Source of the DNA: an uncultured Veillonellaceae bacterium
GTDB lineage: Bacteria; Bacillota; Negativicutes; Selenomonadales; Selenomonadaceae
Direction: 5' to 3'
Assembly: GCA_900314825.1 (NCBI GenBank)
Contig: OMWS01000004.1
Coordinates: 56,843 to 120,842, forward strand
Length of the DNA stretch: 64,000 bases
Shown here: positions 34,808 through 43,900 of the stretch, one piece after another
Layout of the letters: each line of letters opens with the position of its first letter
How positions within the stretch are numbered: position 1 is the first letter of the stretch
Position numbers and translations under genes: made by a program
Notes under the pieces: generated by a model
Seen by the model: only the letters and a program-made list of their open reading frames with translations
Told to the model about the DNA's origin: nothing
Databases searched by the model: none

Positions 34808-36064
34808 ATGCCGGACGAAAAAGCATTGACCGAATATGCACGCCTTGTCGTGCGTACGGGCGTGAACTTGCAAAAAAATCAAATCCTCGTGGTGAACACA
34901 CCGATTGAGTGCGCTCCTTTCGCGCGGCTTCTTGCAAAAGAAGCCTACGCGGCAGGGGCGCATGATGTCATTATGAGCTGGAGTGACGAACTCTCAGCGC
35001 GCATTCGCTACGATCTGGCGCCGACGCAGGTGTTCGCGGAATTTCCCGAGTGGCGGCGCGCATTTTACATGGACTATGCTGAGCAAGGCGCGGCGTTCGT
35101 TTCGATTGCCGCGCACGATCCGGAAATCTTCGCGGGCGTCGCGCCCGAGCGCTTGACGATGGCGCAGCAGGCAGCGGGCGCGGCGCTCCTCGAGTATCGT
35201 CAGCGCCTCATGAGCAATGAGAACACGTGGTGCGTCGTCTCCGTGCCGACGAAATCCTGGGCGGCGAAAGTATTCCCAGACGTTTCTGCAGAGGAAGCGC
35301 AGGAGAAGCTGTGGAAGGCGATCCTTGCGACCGTGCGCGTCGATGGCAAGCAGGACGTCGTCGAAGCGTGGCAGGAACACATCAAATTCTTGCATCGCGC
35401 TGCTGCATTTCTCAATGTGAATGATTTCAAGAGCCTCCATTACACGAATGAATTCGGCACGGACCTCACGATCGAGCTCCCGGAAGGCCATCTTTGGGCA
35501 GGCGGCTCCGAGCTATCGGCGACACGCGTGCCGTTCGTCGCGAATTTGCCGACGGAAGAAGTGTATACGCTCCCCGCACGTGATGGTGTCACGGGCACGG
35601 TCGTCGCGACGAAGCCGCTTGTCTATCAAGGCAGTTTAATTGAAAACTTCCAGTTGACGTTCGAGCAGGGAAAAGTCGTCGCGTTCCACGCAGAGCGCGG
35701 CGAGGACGTGCTCCGCGAACTTTTGAACACCGATGAAGGCTCGTCGCGCCTCGGCGAGGTCGCGCTCGTGCCGTACGACTCGCCGATTTCGAAGAGCGGT
35801 CTCTTGTTCTACAACACGTTGTTCGATGAGAATGCCGCATGTCATCTTGCACTCGGCAAGGCGTATCCGACGTGTCTCAAAGGCGGGGAACACATGCAGA
35901 GTGTCGAACTCCTGCAGCATGGCGTCAATGATTCGCTGCTGCACGAAGACTTCATGGTTGGCAGCCGCGAACTCGAAATCACTGGCACGCGACGCGCCGA
36001 CGGCAAGGATGTCCCCGTGTTCCGTCACGGCAATTTCGTGGACTTCGAAGGAACGTGTGTGTAA
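34808..36064 (+). CDS. ampS: M29-family metallo-aminopeptidase
   Basis: Broad aminopeptidase of the AmpS/PepS/AmpT group, 418 residues. The N-terminus PDEKALTEYARLVVRTGVNLQKNQILVV is typical. Metal ligands fit the Glu in NLPTEEVYTLP, Glu in SRLGEVALVPYDSPI, His in NAACHLALGKAYP, then the HEDFMVGS and HGNFVDF segments. It starts 21 bases after the EAL gene with a GAGGAGGGATC ribosome site, so the two may be co-transcribed, though no functional link is evident. No signal peptide: cytoplasmic peptide turnover. Confidence 0.93.
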   Translation: MPDEKALTEYARLVVRTGVNLQKNQILVVNTPIECAPFARLLAKEAYAAGAHDVIMSWSDELSARIRYDLAPTQVFAEFPEWRRAFYMDYAEQGAAFVSIAAHDPEIFAGVAPERLTMAQQAAGAALLEYRQRLMSNENTWCVVSVPTKSWAAKVFPDVSAEEAQEKLWKAILATVRVDGKQDVVEAWQEHIKFLHRAAAFLNVNDFKSLHYTNEFGTDLTIELPEGHLWAGGSELSATRVPFVANLPTEEVYTLPARDGVTGTVVATKPLVYQGSLIENFQLTFEQGKVVAFHAERGEDVLRELLNTDEGSSRLGEVALVPYDSPISKSGLLFYNTLFDENAACHLALGKAYPTCLKGGEHMQSVELLQHGVNDSLLHEDFMVGSRELEITGTRRADGKDVPVFRHGNFVDFEGTCV

Positions 36065-36092
36065 GAGTGTAACATGACTTTCTTTTCATGGA

Positions 36093-36121
36093 TTGACAAC
36101 CTAGAGGCTTTTCGCTAAACT
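36093..36121 (+). promoter_or_regulatory. Promoter of guaB
   Basis: TTGACA, 17-base spacer, TAAACT; 47 bases before the GTG start of the IMP dehydrogenase gene. Confidence 0.7.
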
Positions 36122-36168
36122 AGTAAAAATTTATTTTTTCGAACTAACATCTTTTAGGAGGGTCTGCA

Positions 36169-37677
36169 GTGGCATATTATTATTCCGAACCATCGCATAC
36201 GTTTGGCGAGTATCTTCTCGTCCCGGGCTATTCCTCGGACAAGTGCATTCCGACGAACGTTTCTCTGAAGACGCCGCTCGTGAAGTTTAAAAAGGGCGAG
36301 CAGCCGAAGATCACGATGAACATCCCGATGGTCTCGGCCATCATGCAGGCCGTCTCGAATGACACGATGGCCATCGCGCTCGCGAAAGAGGGCGGCGTTT
36401 CCTTCATTTATGGGTCCCAGACGATTGAAGAGGAAGCGGCCATGGTCGCGCGCGTCAAGAACTACAAGTCGGGCTTTGTCGCGAGCGATTCGAACATCAC
36501 GCCGGACACGTCGCTCGGCGAGATCCTCGAGCTCCTGAAAAAAACGGGCCATTCGACGATGGCGGTCACGGAAGACGGCACGGCTACCGGGAGGCTCGTC
36601 GGCATCGTCACGAGCCGCGATTACCGCCTTTCGCGCATGAGTCTCGACGTGAAGGCTGGCACGTTCATGACGCCGTTCGAGAAGCTCGTCTATGCCGATG
36701 CGGACAAGACGTCGCTCTCGATGGCGAATGACATCATCTGGGACAAGAAGCTCAATATGCTTCCGCTCGTCGACAAGAACCAGCGCCTGCGCTATATGGT
36801 GTTCCGCAAGGACTACACGGACAACAAGGACAACGCGAACGAGCTGATCGACAGCAACAAGCGCTACATCGTCGGCGCGGGCATCAACACGCGCGACTAT
36901 GCTGAGCGCGTGCCGGCGCTCCTCAAGGCGGGCGCGGACGTGCTCTGCATCGACTCGTCCGAAGGCTTCTCCGAGTGGCAGCGCATCACGCTCCGCTACA
37001 TCCACGAGCATTTCGGTGAGGACGTCAAGGTCGGCGCAGGCAATGTCGTCGATGCGGACGGCTTCCGCTTCCTTGCCGAGGCGGGTGCGGACTTCGTCAA
37101 AGTTGGTATCGGCGGCGGCTCGATCTGCATCACGCGTGAGACAAAAGGCATCGGCCGCGGCCAGGCCACGGCGCTCATCGATGTTTGCCAGGCACGCGAC
37201 GAGTATTTCAAAGAGACGGGTGTCTACGTGCCGGTCTGCTCGGACGGCGGCCTCGTGCACGATTACCACATGACGCTTGCGCTCGCCATGGGCGCAGACT
37301 TCCTGATGCTCGGCCGTTACTTCTCGCGCTTCGACGAGAGCCCGACGGACAAAGTCAAGATCAACGGCACGTACTACAAGGAGTATTGGGGCGAAGGCTC
37401 GAACCGCGCGCGCAACTGGCAGCGCTACGACCTCGGCGGCGCGAAAAAGCTGTCGTTCGAAGAGGGCGTCGACTCCTACGTGCCCTATGCTGGCGCGCTG
37501 AAGGACAACGTGAACATCACGCTCGCAAAAGTCCGCTCGACGATGTGCAACTGCGGTGCGCTCAATCTCGCAGAGCTCCGCGACAAAGCCCGCATCACGC
37601 TCGTCTCTTCGACGTCCATCGTCGAAGGCGGCTCGCACGACGTCATCCTGCGCAACAAATTCAACAGCCAGGGCTGA
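36169..37677 (+). CDS. guaB: IMP dehydrogenase, trichomonad-like type
   Basis: Oxidises IMP to XMP, the rate-limiting step to GMP. The 502-residue protein has the TIM-barrel catalytic domain split by a CBS pair (about residues 105-225), the catalytic Cys at about 320 in [10 protein letters not shown], and the flap Arg-Tyr at about 419-420 in [10 protein letters not shown]. The start [11 protein letters not shown], the flap and the end [14 protein letters not shown] differ from typical bacterial GuaB and, as I recall it, closely follow the Tritrichomonas foetus enzyme. The start is GTG 36169 with a TAGGAGGGT ribosome site. It stands alone with its own promoter and terminator. Confidence 0.93.
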   Translation: MAYYYSEPSHTFGEYLLVPGYSSDKCIPTNVSLKTPLVKFKKGEQPKITMNIPMVSAIMQAVSNDTMAIALAKEGGVSFIYGSQTIEEEAAMVARVKNYKSGFVASDSNITPDTSLGEILELLKKTGHSTMAVTEDGTATGRLVGIVTSRDYRLSRMSLDVKAGTFMTPFEKLVYADADKTSLSMANDIIWDKKLNMLPLVDKNQRLRYMVFRKDYTDNKDNANELIDSNKRYIVGAGINTRDYAERVPALLKAGADVLCIDSSEGFSEWQRITLRYIHEHFGEDVKVGAGNVVDADGFRFLAEAGADFVKVGIGGGSICITRETKGIGRGQATALIDVCQARDEYFKETGVYVPVCSDGGLVHDYHMTLALAMGADFLMLGRYFSRFDESPTDKVKINGTYYKEYWGEGSNRARNWQRYDLGGAKKLSFEEGVDSYVPYAGALKDNVNITLAKVRSTMCNCGALNLAELRDKARITLVSSTSIVEGGSHDVILRNKFNSQG

Positions 37678-37723
37678 TGGAGCGATAGATCGACGGCTTA
37701 AACGTAAGATTGCTTGATATAGA

Positions 37724-37772
37724 AAGGAACAGCACACTACGCAAGTTTTTTGCGGTGTGCTGTTCCTTTTTT
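37724..37772. terminator. Bidirectional terminator between guaB and the convergent accessory gene
   Basis: GGAACAGCACAC pairs with GTGTGCTGTTCC with a longer inner GCAA/TTGC extension; six T residues on the plus side and a weaker T tail on the minus side. The minus-strand gene stops within its right edge. Confidence 0.85.
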
Positions 37773-38727
37773 AGATGGTGTGGCTGAATGCTTCCCACGT
37801 TTGCATCTGGTCGAGCGTTTTTTCTTGGACATTGTTCAGAAACAAGAAGCGCAGGCGAGCGTCGATCGCGAAATCCGGCGTGACCTTGCGGAGTTCTTGC
37901 GCGCAGAGGCGGACGGCATCGGCTTGCGTTTGCAGTCGTTCGCCTTTGTGAAACAGGAAGCCGAACAGCAGCGGGAGATCGTCCGGGATTTCTTCTACTT
38001 GCTTGCCAGGCAAGAGGCCGGCGACGATGAGGCGGTTGTATCGCTCGACTATCGTTTGGCGGATCGTTGGAAGTGCATCAAAGTGTTCGCGCATATCCTG
38101 ATAATGTTTTGCGAGGCCGCTTTTGCCCATGCAGGCGGAAGCGTTGGCCTTGAGCTCCATCAGGCAGAGCTGCGAGGCGGCGCTTCCTTCGAGGCAAATG
38201 CAGGCGTAATCCATCTTGCCGGCATGTTGTTCCAGATTGTACTCCATATCTGAAATCACCCAATGGTCGTGATGGCTCCAATTGTATTTGAGGATGGCCG
38301 TTTCGATGTCTCGTTCCAAGGAAACGCTTGGCTCCTTTCCGTTCCAACGCGCTTTGGCCGCTTTGCAAGCGAGATTCAGATAGGCGGCACTTTGGAAAAT
38401 CTCTTTGTCGGTTGACAGGTCGTCAGAGTGGTCGATCCGCTCCAGAATGGCATGATCGTCATCGGTCAAGAAAAGGCCTCCAGATTTGAGGTAATTGGGA
38501 TCGAAGAATTTGCATCGGCTGTTGGTGTAGTAACTGGGATTCACTGGGATGGCGCCGATGAGCGCACCATGTGCGTAGACCCGCATGGAGTGGGCAGGGG
38601 ATTTCACTGGGGCGACGACAACGATCGGCTGCTCTCCACGATCATCCTCTTGGTAGTCCAGAAGTTTTTTCAGGATGCCGCGTGTATATGCATCCACAGG
38701 CTGATATGTTTTGCATGTGAGCGTCAT
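37771..38727 (-). CDS. Unknown protein with a candidate PD-(D/E)xK nuclease core
   Basis: A 318-residue soluble protein with no recognised close family. Residues 138-193 fit the PD-(D/E)xK layout: a helix with Glu (SLERDIETAIL), then a strand with Asp173 (KMDYACICLE), then E191-L-K193 in LCLMELKANAS, followed by a helix with HYQDM. The first 130 residues are unlike known domains. GGAGGC precedes the start. Codon use is more AT-tolerant than in the neighbours, suggesting acquired DNA. If a nuclease, it lies alone, without a methylase or helicase, on this strand. The core assignment is inference from spacing only. Confidence 0.6.
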   Translation of the reverse strand: MTLTCKTYQPVDAYTRGILKKLLDYQEDDRGEQPIVVVAPVKSPAHSMRVYAHGALIGAIPVNPSYYTNSRCKFFDPNYLKSGGLFLTDDDHAILERIDHSDDLSTDKEIFQSAAYLNLACKAAKARWNGKEPSVSLERDIETAILKYNWSHHDHWVISDMEYNLEQHAGKMDYACICLEGSAASQLCLMELKANASACMGKSGLAKHYQDMREHFDALPTIRQTIVERYNRLIVAGLLPGKQVEEIPDDLPLLFGFLFHKGERLQTQADAVRLCAQELRKVTPDFAIDARLRFLFLNNVQEKTLDQMQTWEAFSHTI

Positions 38728-38857
38728 GATGGAAGCCTCCTTGGCAACGAGGGGGTTCTTTTTATGCGGTAATTTCGTCAGTTTTGCAGGAGAATCCTGC
38801 TACGAAAGATTAAACTTTTATGAAGTCGGCAAAGTGCCAGCGAACCTCGATTGAATA

Positions 38858-38866
38858 TGCTATGAT
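38858..38866 (+). promoter_or_regulatory. Possible extended -10 for the accessory operon
   Basis: TGCTATGAT (extended -10) 39 bases before the predicted start at 38905; no clear -35. Confidence 0.35.
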
Positions 38867-38904
38867 GAATCTATCAATCATCGAGCGGGAAGGTGGAATG
38901 CAGG

Positions 38905-39540
38905 ATGGAAGAGCGAACAGGACAGCAGGATGCGAGCAAGAAGACTGCCAGGAAGCGGGCATATGTCTACTTGATTGAAGGAGAAGACGGCTGGTGGATG
39001 CTGAGGCCGCACCACAAGGATTGTGAGAGATTTACTTATGTGTGCTTGACCCGTGAAGAAGCAAACGCGCAATTTTTGTCCATCCTCAAAGACTGCTGGA
39101 TTTATCACAATGCGATTCTTCTTCAGAAAAAGGATGGCAAGAAGCGTACGTTTGAGCGCTGTGCTGCTGTTGGCAAGTTTTGCTCATATGACTACTACAC
39201 CTATGCAGACGTCGTGAGCGTGGAGATTGCTCCGACAGAAAAGGAAAAACTGTGTCAGGCCGTGCGTGCGCTCGAAGCAGCGGGACGCGAAGTGAAAGGC
39301 AAGGTGCCCATTCAATTTCTGTGCCGCCGTATCGGGGGAAAAGAGAAACGCCGCGCTTATGCTTCCGAGCAGAAGGCAAGGAAAGCCTTTCGTTCGCTTC
39401 TGGACAACGTATGGGACGACGATCGAGAGACGGATGCTCGGGAAAGAACCAGAGCGGAGTGCGAGCGTATCGGCTGCTATGACGGAGCCGAACCCTCGTG
39501 GATTTCGGAGCATCGATTGTATCAGATGGAATGGTATTGA
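38905..39540 (+). CDS. Accessory protein of unknown function (211 residues)
   Basis: Not recognised. The protein is strongly charged: a basic N-terminus (KKTARKRAYVYLIEGEDGWWML), alternating aromatic strands in the first 100 residues, and a basic C-terminal half (CRRIGGKEKRRAYASEQKARKAF) that could bind nucleic acid. No membrane segment or signal. ATG 38905 is chosen (GGGAAGGTGG about 10 bases upstream); a GTG at 38893 adds four residues. Codons are less GC-biased than the genomic style. Followed after 11 bases by the MBL hydrolase gene with a GGAGG ribosome site, so probably one operon. Confidence 0.6.
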   Translation: MEERTGQQDASKKTARKRAYVYLIEGEDGWWMLRPHHKDCERFTYVCLTREEANAQFLSILKDCWIYHNAILLQKKDGKKRTFERCAAVGKFCSYDYYTYADVVSVEIAPTEKEKLCQAVRALEAAGREVKGKVPIQFLCRRIGGKEKRRAYASEQKARKAFRSLLDNVWDDDRETDARERTRAECERIGCYDGAEPSWISEHRLYQMEWY

Positions 39541-39551
39541 GGAGGCTATGC

Positions 39552-40868
39552 ATGATGGACATACAGATTCATCGCGGCGCCCGGCAGATCGGCGGAATGG
39601 CGGTCGAGATTGCTGCGGGGCAGACACGTCTGCTCATGGACTGTGGATCGGAGCTCGATGGCGCGCGGGGCGCGGTCTCGGATGCGTCGATGCGCGAGCT
39701 CTTGCGGACGCGCCGGTTCGATGCCGTGCTCCTTACGCATTACCACGGCGACCACATCGGTTTGCTCGATGCGATCACCGAAGATACGCCGATTTATATG
39801 AGCCCAGCAATTTATATGGTGCTGAAGACAAAGCAGCGGTTCTTGAAGCAGGCGTGGATGCAAACACTCTTGGATGATGAGCAGGGGCGGTTGCACATCA
39901 TTCCGCCAGCAAAGACGTTTCAGCTTGGCGATTTCTCCATCACGCCGTATTATGTCGATCACTCAGCGTACTACGCTTACATGTATGTGCTTGAAGCCGA
40001 GGGCAAGGTCGTGCTGCATTCTGGTGACTTCCGCGCGCATGGCAAGCTCGGCGGGGCGCTTAAAAAACTCGTGCCGCGTCTCATCCACCGCCATCACGGC
40101 ATCGATGTCCTGCTCGTCGAAGGAACATTGCTCGGGCGCAACGATGCGGCAAATCTCATGGCGTCTCAGCGCGACGGCTGGCCGGAAGTGCGCTGCGGGA
40201 GCGAAAAACAGCTGGCGGAAGAAGCGTTGCGCCTGTTCCAGCGGCACCGTCAGAACTTCGTCGTCTGCTCCAGCACGAACTTTGACAGCTTGGATGGCTT
40301 TTGCAACGCGGCGGCCAAGGCGCATCTGCCCATCTACGCCCACCCGCATCTGGCAGCGCAGATGAAAGCTTTTTCGGGCATCGAGGAAAAGCATCAGAAC
40401 GTGTACCATCTTCCCGATGTGGCAGGCAGATCGCCGAAGAAGCTTTTGGAGGATCGCCCGCAGGAGTTCGTGTGCCTGATCGGGACGCTCATGAATCCGA
40501 AATCATTTGATTACTACGCGGACATCATGCGCGCGTTCCCCGACGCGCAGATCATCTACTCCATGTGGACGGGGTATCTGCGGAAGGGGAGCACCGCCAG
40601 CATCGATGCTCTGGCGGATTTTGTCGCCAGCTGGCCGCGCGGCGCGTTCCTTCATACGAGCGGTCACGCGAAGCCGAGTGATTTGAAATGGTTCATCGAG
40701 ACCATCCGGCCGCGTGAGGCCATCCTGCCAATGCACAGCATGCATCCGGAAGAACTGAAAAACATCGGTGTTTCGGGGAAATTGGCGGAACGGATCCGGC
40801 TTTTGCAGGATGGAGAAGTGTATCATACAGATCGTACGAAAGGCGGTGCGTCATGGAAGATGTCATGA
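39552..40868 (+). CDS. RNase J-like MBL-fold metallo-hydrolase
   Basis: A 438-residue metallo-hydrolase. The zinc motif HYHGDHIGL (HxHxDH) lies near residues 62-70, a further ligand Asp in LHSGDFRAHG, and the late HTSGHAKPSDLKWF and ILPMHSMHPEEL segments resemble motifs of RNase J/beta-CASP exonucleases. The family includes nucleases as well as uncharacterised phage- and plasmid-borne hydrolases. GGAGG lies 6 bases before ATG 39552 (ATG 39555 also possible). Its end overlaps the next gene by 16 bases. RNA processing is a guess from fold; no catalytic test is possible here. Confidence 0.8.
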   Translation: MMDIQIHRGARQIGGMAVEIAAGQTRLLMDCGSELDGARGAVSDASMRELLRTRRFDAVLLTHYHGDHIGLLDAITEDTPIYMSPAIYMVLKTKQRFLKQAWMQTLLDDEQGRLHIIPPAKTFQLGDFSITPYYVDHSAYYAYMYVLEAEGKVVLHSGDFRAHGKLGGALKKLVPRLIHRHHGIDVLLVEGTLLGRNDAANLMASQRDGWPEVRCGSEKQLAEEALRLFQRHRQNFVVCSSTNFDSLDGFCNAAAKAHLPIYAHPHLAAQMKAFSGIEEKHQNVYHLPDVAGRSPKKLLEDRPQEFVCLIGTLMNPKSFDYYADIMRAFPDAQIIYSMWTGYLRKGSTASIDALADFVASWPRGAFLHTSGHAKPSDLKWFIETIRPREAILPMHSMHPEELKNIGVSGKLAERIRLLQDGEVYHTDRTKGGASWKMS

Positions 40869-41347
40869 AAGAATGGGAGAAAGTAAAGAAAGAGTGGCTG
40901 GTGGAACCTGAACGGGATTTTGTTGAATGCGTGCAGGCGATTGTGTTGCTGCATCACAAAGCACAGACATGCACGGTGTATTTGCGTACATGGCATTTCC
41001 CGAAAATGTCCGTCGTATGTGAGTTCGATTGGCGCCAGTACAATCAATTACAGGCCATTGCGGAAGAACAGGCGAGTGGGCAAAGCGCAGGTGTGTTCAA
41101 GAGCAATGTGGATCCGCTTGACCTGAATGATCAAAGTTTCTTCGAGATTTGGATGCAAGGCGATATGCAACGCGCGGATATTGATGAAGATACGTCGATT
41201 GTGACAATGGATTATTTTGGGTTGACGCTGGAGGGGATGCTTCGGTCCACGGAGGGCAAGAATCTCTGGTTCGAGATGGATCAAAAGCAGTACACGATTT
41301 TGAACGTCGTTGCAGCGCCTGTTCGTGTCGATGCCGTGGACGAGTGA
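40853..41347 (+). CDS. Accessory protein of unknown function (164 residues)
   Basis: Not recognised. An acidic soluble protein with a helical N-terminus (MKEWEKVKKEWLVEP) and aromatic beta segments (TVYLRTWHFP, FFEIWMQGDMQ, NLWFEMDQKQYTIL). The start lies inside the MBL gene (16-base overlap), implying translational coupling and likely joint function. Codon use is AT-richer than the core genome. No motif suggests catalysis; an adaptor, immunity-like or regulatory partner of the hydrolase would fit but is unproven. Confidence 0.6.
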   Translation: MEDVMKEWEKVKKEWLVEPERDFVECVQAIVLLHHKAQTCTVYLRTWHFPKMSVVCEFDWRQYNQLQAIAEEQASGQSAGVFKSNVDPLDLNDQSFFEIWMQGDMQRADIDEDTSIVTMDYFGLTLEGMLRSTEGKNLWFEMDQKQYTILNVVAAPVRVDAVDE

Positions 41348-41383
41348 TGGATGCAGGGATTAACGGAGAGGGGGGTGATTGTT

Positions 41384-43144
41384 TTGCATAAATTTGATAC
41401 GCCGGTAAAGATTCAAAAGCGTGAAGATAAGGCACAGGAAAAGCGCGTCGAGCTCCATGCGCATACGAAAATGAGCGCGATGGATGCCGTCGATTCCGTC
41501 ACCGACCTCGTGCTTATGGCGGACCGCTGGGGCTGGCCGGCCATCGCCATCACGGATCACGGCGTCGTGCAGGCGTTTCCAGCAGCGATGAAGGCGCTCG
41601 ACAAGTGCAAGAATGGCATCAAAGTCATTTACGGCATGGAGGGCTATCTCGTCGGTGAAGACTACAAGCAGGAGAGCGCGAACCACATTATCCTGCTCGC
41701 AAAGAACCCGGCCGGCCTGCGCAATCTTTACCAGCTCGTCTCGCTCTCGCATCTGCGGTATTTCCATCATCAGCCGCGCCTGCCGCGCGCCGTCATCGAG
41801 AAGTACCGCGACGGGCTCATCCTTGGCTCGGCCTGCGAGGCCGGCGAGCTCATCCGCTCTATCGGGGAGCACCAGTCGGACGAGCAGCTCGAAAAGATCG
41901 CCGCGTTCTACGATTATCTGGAGATTCAGCCGATTCGCAATAACGACTTCTTGAAGCGCAGCGTTGATTTCCCTGACATCCAGACGGACGGCGACCTGCG
42001 TGCCATCAATCGCAAAGTCGCCGCGCTCGCGAAAAAGCTTGGGAAGCCGCTCGTCGCGACGGGCGACGTCCATTTTCTGAACCCCGAGGACAGCATCTGC
42101 CGCGCAATCCTCCAAAAGGGCAAGGGCTTTGACGATGACGAGTTCCAGCCGCCGATCTACTTGCGCACGACGGAGGAGATGCTTGCGGAATTTGATTACC
42201 TCGGTCCAGAGCTCGCCTACGAGGCCGTCGTGACGAACCCGCGCAGGATTGCCGAGAGCATCGAGCGGTTCGACCCGCTCCCGAAAACCTTCCATTCGCC
42301 GAAGATTCCCGGCGCGGACGAAGAGATCCGCAGCATATCGTATGATCGCGCGAAAGATCTCTACGGAGAATCTCTGCCGAACATCGTCGAAGACCGCCTC
42401 GAGCAGGAGCTCATGCAAATCATCGGACACGGTTTTTCCGCGCTCTATCTCATCGCGCAGCGTCTCGTGAAAAAGACGAATGACGACGGCTATCTCGTCG
42501 GCTCGCGTGGGGCTGTCGGTTCGTCGTTCGTTGCGACGATGATGGGCATCACGGAGGTCAATCCGTTGCCGCCGCATTGGCGCTGCCCGCATTGCAAGTA
42601 CAGCGAGTTCATCACGGACGGCTCATACGGCTGCGGCTACGACCTGCCGGACAAGGTCTGTCCTTCTTGCGGCGTACCACTCATCAAGGACGGGCACGAT
42701 ATCCCGTTCGCCGTGATTTTCGGTCACAGTGGCGATAGACTTAGACTGCCGGTTATTGATTTGAATGTTTCCAGCACGTACCTGCCCGCCGTATACGCGT
42801 ATCTGAAAACGCTTTACGGCGAGGACAAGGTCTATCGCGCAGGAACTGTCCTGACCACTGGAGATAAGACGGCGCTCTGCTATGTCAAGCGCTTTTTGAA
42901 AGAAAAGGGCGTGCACAAGGATGACGCAGAAATCGAACGCCTCGCGAACGGCTGCATGGGCGTCAAGACGACGACGAGCCAGCATCCGGCCGGCATCATG
43001 ATCGTGCCGAGCGATATGGACGTGCATTCCTTTACGCCGCTCCAGCATCCGGCGGACGACCCAAAGAGCGACACGATCACGACACATTTCGATTACCGTT
43101 CCCTTGGCAGCCTCATCAGGCTCGACATCCTCGGCTGCTTGTGA
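41384..43144 (+). CDS. Truncated PolC-type DNA polymerase III alpha fragment (PHP region, no exonuclease, no complete palm)
   Basis: 586 residues matching the PHP domain and the beginning of the catalytic region of Gram-positive PolC: ELHAHTKMSAMDAV, ITDHGVVQAFPAAMKA, GDVHFLNPED, VGSRGAVGSSFVATMMGITEVNPLPPHW, a CPHCKYSEF/CPSCG zinc pair, and QHPAGIMIVPSDMD. The exonuclease normally inserted in the PHP domain is missing, the expected PDIDLN active-site motif reads LPVIDLN, and the protein stops at THFDYRSLGSLIRLDILGCL where PolC normally continues for several hundred residues. TTG 41384 has a GGAGAGGGGGGTG ribosome site. It cannot be an active polymerase; a relic or a repurposed PHP protein. 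Confidence 0.8.
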   Translation: MHKFDTPVKIQKREDKAQEKRVELHAHTKMSAMDAVDSVTDLVLMADRWGWPAIAITDHGVVQAFPAAMKALDKCKNGIKVIYGMEGYLVGEDYKQESANHIILLAKNPAGLRNLYQLVSLSHLRYFHHQPRLPRAVIEKYRDGLILGSACEAGELIRSIGEHQSDEQLEKIAAFYDYLEIQPIRNNDFLKRSVDFPDIQTDGDLRAINRKVAALAKKLGKPLVATGDVHFLNPEDSICRAILQKGKGFDDDEFQPPIYLRTTEEMLAEFDYLGPELAYEAVVTNPRRIAESIERFDPLPKTFHSPKIPGADEEIRSISYDRAKDLYGESLPNIVEDRLEQELMQIIGHGFSALYLIAQRLVKKTNDDGYLVGSRGAVGSSFVATMMGITEVNPLPPHWRCPHCKYSEFITDGSYGCGYDLPDKVCPSCGVPLIKDGHDIPFAVIFGHSGDRLRLPVIDLNVSSTYLPAVYAYLKTLYGEDKVYRAGTVLTTGDKTALCYVKRFLKEKGVHKDDAEIERLANGCMGVKTTTSQHPAGIMIVPSDMDVHSFTPLQHPADDPKSDTITTHFDYRSLGSLIRLDILGCL

Positions 43145-43222
43145 TTTCATGTCTGCTTCACAAGATTTTCATAGGACGCGTGTACGATGAAGCCATCATA
43201 ACGAAGTATCGGAGGAATCATC

Positions 43223-43900
43223 ATGCGCGTTTTGCTGGCCGAGGATGACAAGCGCCTCGGGAAACTGATCAAATATATGCTCGAACAGAACCAGATCCAG
43301 GTCGAATGGGTCACAGACGGCAGCGATATCTATGATTATGCGAAGTTCACGGACTATGACATCCTCGTGCTCGATTGGATGATGCCAGGAGAGAGCGGCG
43401 TCGACGCGTGCCGGCGGCTGCGCAAGGATGGCTATGAGCGTGCGATCCTCATGTTGACGGCACGCGACTCGGTCGAGGACCGCGTGACGGGGCTCGATGC
43501 GGGGGCGGACGATTATCTTGTGAAGCCGTTCGAGTTTGCTGAGCTTCTCGCGCGTTTGCGGGCGCTCGGCCGCCGCAGTACGCAGAAGATCCAGCAGGAT
43601 GTCGTCGAAGTCGGCGGCTACACGCTGAACCGCACGGCGAAGGTGCTGAAGAAAGATGACCAGGTCATCCAGCTCTCGCCGCGCGAGTTCCAAATTTTTG
43701 ACCTCCTCGCGCAAAACATCGGCATCGTCGTGCCGCGCGACATCATCCTCGACCGCATCTGGGGCCTTGAGGCAGACGTCAGCTCGAACAACATCGATTC
43801 GTATATGAAAATTTTGCGCAAGAAGCTCGACACGGGCGATGGCAAGAATCTCATCAAGACCGTGCGCGGCGTCGGCTACAAGCTTGAGGCCGAGAGCTGA
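43223..43900 (+). CDS. OmpR-family response regulator
   Basis: A 225-residue two-component regulator. The receiver has the acidic pair EDD (7-9), phospho-acceptor Asp51 in LVLDWMMPG, Thr in MLTARDS and Lys in YLVKPFEF. The winged-helix output (about 125-222) has LSPREFQIFDLL and the KTVRGVGYKL end. A CGGAGGAATC ribosome site precedes the ATG. It shares one base (TGATG) with the histidine kinase gene downstream, so they form a cognate pair. The signal is unknown. Confidence 0.95.
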   Translation: MRVLLAEDDKRLGKLIKYMLEQNQIQVEWVTDGSDIYDYAKFTDYDILVLDWMMPGESGVDACRRLRKDGYERAILMLTARDSVEDRVTGLDAGADDYLVKPFEFAELLARLRALGRRSTQKIQQDVVEVGGYTLNRTAKVLKKDDQVIQLSPREFQIFDLLAQNIGIVVPRDIILDRIWGLEADVSSNNIDSYMKILRKKLDTGDGKNLIKTVRGVGYKLEAES

